Positions 29,007 through 34,780 of a stretch of 64,000 nt of DNA are shown here, one piece after another. Each line of letters begins with the position of its first letter. Positions within the stretch are counted from its first letter, which is position 1. A program made the position numbers and the translations under genes. The notes under the pieces are model-generated. The model made no database searches and was not told the DNA's origin. It worked only from the letters and a program-made list of their open reading frames with translations. Source of the DNA: Marinobacter sp. SS5-14b (GTDB lineage Bacteria > Pseudomonadota > Gammaproteobacteria > Pseudomonadales > Oleiphilaceae); contig NZ_JASSVM010000005.1 in NCBI RefSeq assembly GCF_030541005.1, forward strand, positions 186,001 to 250,000, read 5' to 3'.

Positions 29007-29061
29007 TCAGTAACAGCGGGTGACCCGCAATGTCAGCAGGTCACCCAACGTAGTCGCTAGC

Positions 29062-29286
29062 CTAGAAACAGTGGTCCATCACAAATTGCCGACTTTTGAC
29101 GACCCATTCCCGGTAGTCATCTTGCTCCAACTCCCCCTGAATACCAGGACACCCTTCAAGGAAATCCAGCAGCAAACAGGCGAAGCCGGAATCACGGTCA
29201 ACGTGGGCTGCTTCGCATAGCGCATCAAACACGCCAAGCACTTTGGGCGATGCCTTGATCTGGAAACGCTTCAATTCGTTAGTCAT
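29062..29286 (-). CDS. Small hypothetical protein downstream of the gp44-like ATPase
   Basis: This 74-residue protein is unknown to me. It has a short basic N-terminus (MTNELKRFQIKASPK), a central helix with a Leu/Phe-rich face and an acidic C-terminal part. A strong ribosome site (AGGGGG, 8 bases before the ATG) and a gap of only 11 bp to the ATPase gene argue that it is real and cotranscribed. In phage T4 the gene after 44 encodes the small clamp-loader subunit gp62. This protein is much shorter and shows no visible similarity to it, so a partner role is only a hypothesis. Confidence 0.6.
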   Translation of the reverse strand: MTNELKRFQIKASPKVLGVFDALCEAAHVDRDSGFACLLLDFLEGCPGIQGELEQDDYREWVVKSRQFVMDHCF

Positions 29287-29297
29287 GACCAGCCCCC

Positions 29298-29975
29298 TTA
29301 TGCCGCTTTGCGCAGTGGCAGCAGAATGCCGGTAACGCTGGACCGGTGAAGCTCGTTGAGCGTTTTGCGGAAATCAGGGAAGTAATACTCCACGATTTCT
29401 TCAACGTCACCCCGCTGATGGGTGATCTGCTCACGGTCCAGAATATCGCAAGCACGATCCTTATAGGTTTCTACCAGTTCAAGGTTTTCATCGTTGGTGA
29501 AGTTGAGGTCAAACTCCATCAACCGGGATTTCAGCCGGGGGATAATCTTGTTCGGCTCATTGCAGGTCAGCAAATACCGGCAATTGATGAACTGCTCGAT
29601 GCAGCGCGACAAGGCAGGCTGTGAGTGAACTTTGTTGAGGAAATCCGCTTCATCGAAGATCACCGCCTTTTCACCACCAAAACCACGGGTCGATGCGAAC
29701 TTGATCACCCGGTCCCGGATCGTATCGAGGTTGCTTTCAGTGGTTGAGTTGATGGTGATCGTATCGCGCTGCATATCATTTGCCAGTGCCTGAACGATTG
29801 ACGTTTTGCCGATACCCGTTGGTCCGGATAGCAGCAGGTTTGGCATTTCACCACGGGTGATGAAGCCTTCAAAGGTTTCCCGGTATGTGGTGGGGAGAAG
29901 ACATTCAGAAAGGGTTAGCGGGCGATACTTTTCCACCCAAAGTACGGACTTGCGCTGAGAATTGCGTTTAGCCAT
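29298..29975 (-). CDS. Truncated T4 gp44-like clamp-loader AAA+ ATPase
   Basis: This 225-residue AAA+ protein resembles the large clamp-loader subunit of T4-like phages (gp44) and archaeal/eukaryotic RFC small subunits rather than bacterial DnaX. Visible motifs: VEKYRP (14-19), Walker A GPTGIGKT (51-58, Lys57), Walker B IFDEAD (Asp108, Glu109), sensor 1 Asn139, the SRC-type arginine-finger segment KSRL (Arg151) and FPDFRKTLNEL near the lid, which closely matches gp44. It ends about 90 residues earlier than gp44 and lacks the C-terminal collar domain that assembles the pentamer. No sliding clamp, polymerase or gp62 gene is near. An AAAAGG ribosome site precedes the ATG. It could be a phage-replication decoy, a defence ATPase or a satellite helper gene. 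Confidence 0.85.
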   Translation of the reverse strand: MAKRNSQRKSVLWVEKYRPLTLSECLLPTTYRETFEGFITRGEMPNLLLSGPTGIGKTSIVQALANDMQRDTITINSTTESNLDTIRDRVIKFASTRGFGGEKAVIFDEADFLNKVHSQPALSRCIEQFINCRYLLTCNEPNKIIPRLKSRLMEFDLNFTNDENLELVETYKDRACDILDREQITHQRGDVEEIVEYYFPDFRKTLNELHRSSVTGILLPLRKAA

Positions 29976-30227
29976 TGCTCTATACCTTTTATTATTTTTA
30001 TTGTTTTAGTTTTGCGCAGACACCAGCGTGTCTACGGGAAGGAAGATTACCCAGCACCGGCGCACCGGTCAACAAAAATATTCGCAACTAACTGTTATTA
30101 AAAAGAAAGTTGACAAGATTCAACTTTCTGAAGCCCTGCAAACTTTTGAATCCAATACCATTTCAGGTCCTGCATAAAAGGACAGAACCTGAAAAATAAT
30201 TTTTGCTCAGCTGTCGAAAACCCGCAG
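29976..30227. promoter_or_regulatory. Palindrome-rich intergenic region between the ATPase and the serine recombinase
   Basis: Within 252 AT-rich bases there are four inverted repeats. AGACAC-N4-GTGTCT (30018-30033) lies in the presumed leader of the ATPase mRNA. ACCGG-N4-CCGGT (30056-30069) is in its promoter spacer. A perfect 10-bp pair, AGAAAGTTGA and TCAACTTTCT with a 6-bp spacer (30104-30129), lies upstream of the -35. TTTCAGGT and ACCTGAAA (30161-30194) follow the recombinase stop and could be its terminator. No gene is present. Confidence 0.65.
30044..30072 (-). promoter_or_regulatory. Promoter of the gp44-like gene with operator in the spacer
   Basis: On the minus strand TTGACC (-35, 30072-30067) is followed by exactly 17 bp and TAATCT (-10, 30049-30044). 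The palindrome ACCGG-CGCA-CCGGT (30056-30069) fills the spacer and touches the -35 box, a classic repressor position. The expected start site is near 30037, leaving about 60 bases of leader. Confidence 0.7.
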
Positions 30228-30773
30228 TTATTCGTCCTTCAGCAACCGGTATACACTGGCTTTGCTGAGACAGTACTCCCACATCAAGTCCTTGATCAGA
30301 ACCCCGCTGGCGCGCTTCTCTCGCATTTCAACGATCTGGCTTGAGGACAGCTTGGGCTTCGCACCAAATTTGACTCCGCGTTCCTGCGCTTTGGCGATCC
30401 CATCCAGCTGGCGTTCCTTCCGAATCTCATTTTCGAATTCGGCAATCGCTCCAAGCATATTGAACAGCAGTTTACCGGTGGGGGTGCTGGTATCGATGTT
30501 CTGATCCAGAACCACCAATTCAATCCCCTGCTCCTTCAGGTTTTCTGCAATCTGAGTCAGGTGGAACGTTGAACGGGCAAGACGGTCCAGCTTGGTGATG
30601 ACCAGGGTATCCCCGTCACGCAGATAGTTCAGGCAGGCTTGCAGCTCCGGACGGTTGGCAGTTGTCCCGGACCGCTTTTCTTCAAACACCTTGTCGCAGT
30701 GACTGAGCTTGGCGCGCTGCACTTCCAGAGACTGTCCTGTGGACGAAACACGGGCGTATCCAACCATCGACAT
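30228..30773 (-). CDS. Serine recombinase (resolvase/invertase family)
   Basis: This 181-residue protein has the catalytic domain of small serine recombinases. The nucleophile is Ser10 in GYARVSS, and further motifs are KLDRLARS and the long helix-E segment (about 105-130, AEFENEIRKERQ). A C-terminal helix-turn-helix ends the protein (KDLMWEYCLSKASVYRLL). Size and layout match Pin/Tn3-type resolvases. The ATG at 30773 has an AAGGAG site 8 bases upstream. No invertible segment or transposon ends are evident, so it may act on sites within the island, such as the inverted repeats on either side of the gene. Confidence 0.92.
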   Translation of the reverse strand: MSMVGYARVSSTGQSLEVQRAKLSHCDKVFEEKRSGTTANRPELQACLNYLRDGDTLVITKLDRLARSTFHLTQIAENLKEQGIELVVLDQNIDTSTPTGKLLFNMLGAIAEFENEIRKERQLDGIAKAQERGVKFGAKPKLSSSQIVEMREKRASGVLIKDLMWEYCLSKASVYRLLKDE

Positions 30774-30805
30774 TCTTAAATCTCCTTAGACAATCCGATA
30801 ACTTT

Positions 30806-30849
30806 ATTATAAGACATATTTTGAGACACAGAAAGCGAGAGTCTCAAAA
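30806..30849. promoter_or_regulatory. Recombinase promoter -10 box and inverted-repeat operator
   Basis: A perfect TATAAT on the minus strand (30811-30806) precedes the serine recombinase gene. Just upstream, over the place of a weak -35, TTTTGAGAC (30819-30827) and GTCTCAAAA (30841-30849) form a perfect 9-bp inverted repeat with a 13-bp spacer. Half-site-like AAGACAC and GTGTCT copies recur at 30862-30868 and 30901-30906. It is a likely operator, or a recombination site, between two divergent genes. Confidence 0.6.
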
Positions 30850-30949
30850 TGTTTACTTTTCAAGACACGGGGAGCCGTGGCGGCGGGGTGCGAATTCAGG
30901 GTGTCTACATATCTGTACCGGCAATCCGCCGGACAATCAGGAGAACAAG

Positions 30950-31237
30950 ATGAACACCATGAAGAAACGACGACTGGCTAAGTACAAGCGCACACGCAAA
31001 GAGGTTCGGATATCCAACTACACCCAGCATTGGCTGAACACCCTCAGCGCCTACTACCAGAGCACGGAAACCGCGATCATCGAAGCAGCTGTCCAGGCTT
31101 TTGGAGCACGTTACACAATTGATGCCATTTCAGAGATCGGAAACAAGCAGGCAGGAAAAAACCGACCGTATGTCGAGCAAGCAAAAAAATTTGAAAAAAT
31201 CGGTGAAAATATCGATCAGGGAATTTTGCACGTATAA
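30950..31237 (+). CDS. Probable ribbon-helix-helix DNA-binding protein
   Basis: From the ATG at 30950 (AGGAGA site 5 bases upstream) the product has 95 residues; the open frame back to 30821 crosses the operator region and is unlikely to be translated. A very basic N-terminus is followed by KEVRISNYTQHWLNTLSAYY and then TETAIIEAAVQAFGAR. This gives the strand-helix-helix order of Arc/CopG-type repressors. It is divergent from the serine recombinase and could bind the inverted repeat between them. The fold is an inference from pattern only. Confidence 0.6.
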   Translation: MNTMKKRRLAKYKRTRKEVRISNYTQHWLNTLSAYYQSTETAIIEAAVQAFGARYTIDAISEIGNKQAGKNRPYVEQAKKFEKIGENIDQGILHV

Positions 31238-31677
31238 ATAATGTTATCGCCACCTACATTGTGGCGTGGTTGATGTGTCCCGAAGGATACGCAAATACCA
31301 TGCGGACCGCCCGGACGGACACCACCTTACAGTATGAAATTGGTCGAAGGTGATAGACCAATAAAAACAAAAGCATCACTCGGATCGTGGCTCTGAGAAA
31401 AAGCACCCACAGGCGATTGAGGTTAGTCGGTCAACAGGCTCTCAATTGCTCCCGCTGGTTTTCCATGAATGCCGTAGTTGGTAACTGAGTGGAAAGATGA
31501 GCAGATGTAAAGGCGACAGACCAACCCCGCCTCCCTGTATAGGTTATCTTGTTGACTGTGTGGAAGGTACGTTAGACGCATAACGCCCCAAAGACACATT
31601 TATGCCCTGACGGGATAAGTGTGTCTTCAGGAAACGTAACCGCATAACAGTAACAATATTAGTATTATAAAGAAGAT
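31238..31677. other. Long non-coding stretch with isolated hairpins
   Basis: No credible gene occupies these 440 bases. Three hairpins can be seen. CGCCAC with GTGGCG (31248-31266) follows the ribbon-helix-helix gene. ATTGGTC with GACCAAT, followed by AAAAAC, lies at 31339-31362. A long imperfect stem at 31591-31627 begins AAGACACA and ends TGTGTCTT with inner pairs. The region could encode a structured RNA or act as a regulatory or recombination region. Confidence 0.5.
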
Positions 31678-31771
31678 GTGGGCGAAGCCCACTCCCCGAA
31701 GGGGGAACAATATAACAATAAGAAACCGGCAAAGCCGGGGTTGCCTACGGCAACGAATCCTCACTTGAGGA
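31678..31771. repeat. Tandem array of five short-loop hairpins
   Basis: Five perfect or near-perfect short palindromes follow one another within 94 bp: GTGGGC-GAA-GCCCAC (31678-31692), TCCCC-GAAG-GGGGA (31693-31706), CCGGC-AAA-GCCGG (31726-31738), GTTGCC-TAC-GGCAAC (31740-31754) and TCCTC-ACTT-GAGGA (31758-31771). The stems differ in sequence but share loops of three or four bases. On the minus strand the first two loops read CTTCG. The fourth and fifth overlap the 3' end of the small membrane-protein gene. Confidence 0.75.
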
Positions 31772-31972
31772 AAGGGTATCGGGCTTCGCCTTGTCAAAGA
31801 ACAGATGGCGTTCATAGACCAGTAACCCGATGGGGGCGAACAGGAGAGCCACCAGCCTGAAAGGCAGTGGCAATGTCTCCAAGGGCAATACCGAACCATG
31901 GGTTGCCTTGTACGACAAAATCCCCAGATTCAACCAGATGACAACAAAACAGAAACCAAGAAAATAGGTCAT
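31745..31972 (-). CDS. Small hypothetical protein with two membrane helices
   Basis: This 75-residue protein has two hydrophobic segments (about residues 3-22 and 37-57, the second ending FAPIGLLVYERHLFF), a short loop between them and a polar C-terminal tail. It is unknown to me. It starts 34 bp after the 162-residue unknown gene on the same strand and probably shares its transcript. The ribosome site (AGAAG) is weak. Its last codons are built from the hairpin array. Confidence 0.5.
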   Translation of the reverse strand: MTYFLGFCFVVIWLNLGILSYKATHGSVLPLETLPLPFRLVALLFAPIGLLVYERHLFFDKAKPDTLSSSEDSLP

Positions 31973-32006
31973 ATCAGCAACTTCTTTTCGTGTTCAAGCG
32001 TGGGTG

Positions 32007-32495
32007 TTACCCCTTCTGTGCTTTACGGGCAGCGACCTTCCGTCTCAATTCATCAATGTCATCAACGGCGCTATAAGCATCCATGTAGTCCTGGGTTGCT
32101 TTCTCTGCGGCTTCGTCACTGATCGAGAACAGGAACGAACATGCGGTGGCTTCGGAAATCGTAAAGATGTGGACTTCCGTTCCGAGCGTGTTACTGGTGC
32201 GCTGAATGCTTTCATATTTCGGGTTTGTATAGGCGAGGTCGCTATACCATTTGCTGATCAGGTAACTGACACCTTCTGCAACTGACTTACCGGGCTTCAG
32301 CGGGAGTGAGCAGTAAAGCATGTGATCCAGCATGTCCGGAAAATCATCAATGGACGACTGTTCCTGATCAAACGGGGAATCCGGATCAAACAGGGTGTTG
32401 TTGATTTCGTGGAAGAACGCGAGGGTGGTTTCTTCGGCTTCAGGGACAGCATCGAAACCGTTGTCTTTGAGAATCTTCTCGTAGTCTAACTGCAT
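32007..32495 (-). CDS. Hypothetical acidic soluble protein
   Basis: From the ATG at 32495, preceded by an AAGGAA ribosome site, the product has 162 residues; a longer frame to 32528 begins without such a site. It is acidic, with no signal peptide, membrane helix or metal motif. The N-terminal half has several Asp/Glu-rich helices, and the C-terminus (RRKVAARKAQKG) is basic. I do not recognise it. It lies about 100 bp downstream of the integrase gene and just upstream of the two-helix membrane protein gene. Confidence 0.6.
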   Translation of the reverse strand: MQLDYEKILKDNGFDAVPEAEETTLAFFHEINNTLFDPDSPFDQEQSSIDDFPDMLDHMLYCSLPLKPGKSVAEGVSYLISKWYSDLAYTNPKYESIQRTSNTLGTEVHIFTISEATACSFLFSISDEAAEKATQDYMDAYSAVDDIDELRRKVAARKAQKG

Positions 32496-32593
32496 GGTGG
32501 GGTTCCTTTTGTCGCAATGCCCAACCACATCCGTGGCTGACGACGCCCATTAATGGACAGCAGAACAGTATAGTAAAAAGAAGCGATACTTTC

Positions 32594-34387
32594 TCAGCTG
32601 TCCGGGTCGTTTTTGCCCCATACCCGAATCAAGGACAGGTCCAGGTCGAAGTGAATCTGATCCAGCGCCTGCTTTTGGTCCCACAGTTCGTAGGAATCTT
32701 CATAGGTCTTTGCATGAACATCCAGACTGCGCCCTTCCCCGTGCCCGGTGATTTCACGGCGCATATCCGGGTCCATATTCTGTCGCTTCGCCTGAGTGCT
32801 CCAAGTTTTGCGGAGACTGTGGAAGATCTTTCGCTTCGTCACACCATCAATCGTGACGTGCTTTCGGACACCACACCACTCGACATACCCTTGCCCGTGG
32901 TTGGTATTTCCATCAAAGCTGTTATTGAACCAGGCAGACGTATTATTGCCCCAGTTGTTTCCACTGCTGGGTTTCTCTGCCGGGAATAACTGCTGTTCCC
33001 CTGAATCGATCAGCTGTTGCCGGTATTCAAGCAAACCCAGATCGATTAGCGACTCATGCACAGGCACAATCCGCGCAGACTGCCTGTTTTTCCTGCCCTG
33101 CTTACGATCATCATTCCGCTGGATGACAAACACCCAGATGGTCCGCGACTCCCCTTCTACGTCCACGGAAATGGGCTTCAGATCATCCACAAACAGCATT
33201 GCCATTTCCCCTAAGCGATTGCCATGGTAAAGGGAAATCAGCGGCAACCAGTGCCTGTGGGGCTTATCAAACAACGAACCTTTGCGGTAGGTTTCATTGT
33301 TGAACAGAAGCTTCAGGTCTTCTTTGCTGAATGGAACGACGGTGGTATCACCATCCACTTCCAACTTGCAGCTGATCAGGTAATCCGCCAGCCCGTTTGC
33401 TATCAGCCCATTCCGTTCCATTGCCCGCAAGAAAGTGGCAATAGTGGTGAATTCGTTGTTGATGGTGCGTGCGGTCTGTAACTTGGTTCCGGCTGAACTG
33501 CTGGCGATCTCAAGGATTTCATCCATCGGTTTGTAGATGGGCGCTTCTTTCGGCTTACCGTTCTGATCCAGCGCCACCTGCCCGGTTAGACGATCAATCT
33601 TGGGCTGCTTTCCATCCATGTATTTGACGTTGCGGTGCAGCATGTTTGGCAGACCTGAGCGCCGGTCGATGTAACGTTCCTTCAGGACTCTTTTGGTCAG
33701 TTCCTGGTTGGGCAGATCACCAACGAACATAATCAAACGCTGAAGCTCCGTCTCCATATCAAACAACCCTTTGTCCATGGCGGTTTTGACTGGATTGGAC
33801 TTTCTGGCTTTGTCCCGGATGTAGGTATCTACCAGCTCACTCAAAGGCTTGCCGTGTTCTTCAATGCCACGGGCGGCAAGCGCGCTTTGCTGGCGGGTTT
33901 CCTGAATGGCTGTCAGAAGGGTCTCTGTTACCGCATCGTTCCTTTGTTTCGGAACCTCACGACCAGGAGCATCCGAATCACTGGCGGAATCAGATGAATT
34001 CTGACTCTGCCCATTGATGTAATTTGAATAGGCTTGAAGGTCTTCCGCTTCTTTGGCGTTGAGACTCGCCATGAAGTCTTCAATGGCTAAAGGATCGGTT
34101 TCCCCGTTGTGGTACTGGGTTTGACGTTCATGGTCCTGCAAACGCTCATACAGCGCCTTACCGCGAGACAAGCGCCGGTCCTGTTCCTTTGCTTCGTCTT
34201 CCCACTGGAAATCATTCTCAAACAACTGAAGCCACCACTTCCTTGCCAAAGCCAATGCTTGCCTGCGGCATTTGGTGCGCAGGCTTCGCCTAATCAATCT
34301 GGGGGAAGATTCTACTGCACTTGGGACCTTCAGTTGGAAGTAGTAAACGTCATTTCGTTTGGTTATAAAAGATGGCGCGGACGGCAT
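32594..34387 (-). CDS. Tyrosine-type site-specific integrase of the island
   Basis: This 597-residue recombinase has an N-terminal DUF6538-like segment (YYFQLKVPSAV and LRRSLRTK-like pattern, about residues 15-55), a long middle DNA-binding region and a C-terminal catalytic domain. Active-site residues are Arg391 (GNRLGE), His523 and Arg526 (HSLRKTW), a His in ITGHGEG and the nucleophile Tyr562 (AKTYED). All are present, so it should be active. It lies just inside the right att repeat and points into the island. It is longer than lambda-type integrases, as is usual for this group in genomic islands. Confidence 0.93.
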   Translation of the reverse strand: MPSAPSFITKRNDVYYFQLKVPSAVESSPRLIRRSLRTKCRRQALALARKWWLQLFENDFQWEDEAKEQDRRLSRGKALYERLQDHERQTQYHNGETDPLAIEDFMASLNAKEAEDLQAYSNYINGQSQNSSDSASDSDAPGREVPKQRNDAVTETLLTAIQETRQQSALAARGIEEHGKPLSELVDTYIRDKARKSNPVKTAMDKGLFDMETELQRLIMFVGDLPNQELTKRVLKERYIDRRSGLPNMLHRNVKYMDGKQPKIDRLTGQVALDQNGKPKEAPIYKPMDEILEIASSSAGTKLQTARTINNEFTTIATFLRAMERNGLIANGLADYLISCKLEVDGDTTVVPFSKEDLKLLFNNETYRKGSLFDKPHRHWLPLISLYHGNRLGEMAMLFVDDLKPISVDVEGESRTIWVFVIQRNDDRKQGRKNRQSARIVPVHESLIDLGLLEYRQQLIDSGEQQLFPAEKPSSGNNWGNNTSAWFNNSFDGNTNHGQGYVEWCGVRKHVTIDGVTKRKIFHSLRKTWSTQAKRQNMDPDMRREITGHGEGRSLDVHAKTYEDSYELWDQKQALDQIHFDLDLSLIRVWGKNDPDS

Positions 34388-34578
34388 GTTTAACTCACTT
34401 TTTTAACACACCTGTGTTACCTGTGAGTCACTCATACGTATTGATTATGGACCTTCTGAGCACCGTAAATGGTCTTTTTTTTGATTAGAGATCGATTGGG
34501 AGCGGGCTAAAAAATCGTTTTCTATCAGCTTATTACAACGATTCAATCAATCTATAACCAAGGTGACCAAATTTCAGT
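34388..34578. promoter_or_regulatory. Integrase upstream region with candidate arm-type sites
   Basis: This gap between int and the right repeat holds TTTAACACACCTG (34402-34414), which is identical to 21369-21381 near the left end. Two ACCTGTG copies 9 bp apart (34410-34416 and 34419-34425) overlap it. They may be arm sites for the integrase or an operator for its gene. The rest is AT-rich with no gene. Confidence 0.5.
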
Positions 34579-34665
34579 ACACGCTAGCTTCAGGTGCTAG
34601 TGGGGGCAACCCCGTGGAGGTTCAAGTCCTCTCCTCGGCACCATTTCCTTCCCCAGGAAATGGCA
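34579..34665 (+). repeat. Right attachment-site repeat (attR)
   Basis: This is the second copy of the tRNA-Leu 3' end, with 71 identical bases (34579-34649), one mismatch and 15 more matches. It lacks the 5' 22 bases of the tRNA, so it is not a gene. Core sequence resumes after it. Confidence 0.93.
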
Positions 34666-34780
34666 CGAAACATCAAAATTCTCTATTGATCGACTGAATT
34701 AGCTACCAGAACATCGTCTGGTTATTTTCCGTGGCTATTAGAAAAGCCGGCGACAAACACACTGGCTTGCCGCCCTATGG

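Larger units (their letters stand above)
21225..34665. mobile_element. 13.35 kb integrative genomic island in tRNA-Leu
   Basis: Two direct copies of the tRNA-Leu 3' end lie 13,354 bp apart (21225 and 34579), and a 597-residue tyrosine recombinase lies immediately inside the right copy. The interval carries typical accessory genes: a type I restriction-modification operon, a phage-like clamp-loader ATPase, a serine recombinase and several unknown genes. Core genes resume on both sides. No conjugation, capsid or recognisable replication-initiator gene is visible, so the element is not self-transmissible from its own genes. It could be a defence island or a phage- or plasmid-mobilised satellite. 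Confidence 0.93.

Noticed and set aside
30821..30949. N-terminal extension of the ribbon-helix-helix gene
   Set aside because: It would run through the operator-like inverted repeat, and the ATG at 30950 has a much better ribosome site.
31678..31771. CRISPR array
   Set aside because: The palindromes differ in sequence and are directly adjacent; there are no repeats of constant sequence with spacers and no cas genes.
31678..31860. 60-residue plus-strand frame over the hairpin array
   Set aside because: Its sequence is made of the hairpins themselves, has no ribosome site and opposes the small membrane-protein gene.
34579..34643. Second tRNA-Leu
   Set aside because: It lacks the 5' acceptor strand, D arm and promoter, so it is only the displaced 3' end at the attachment site.
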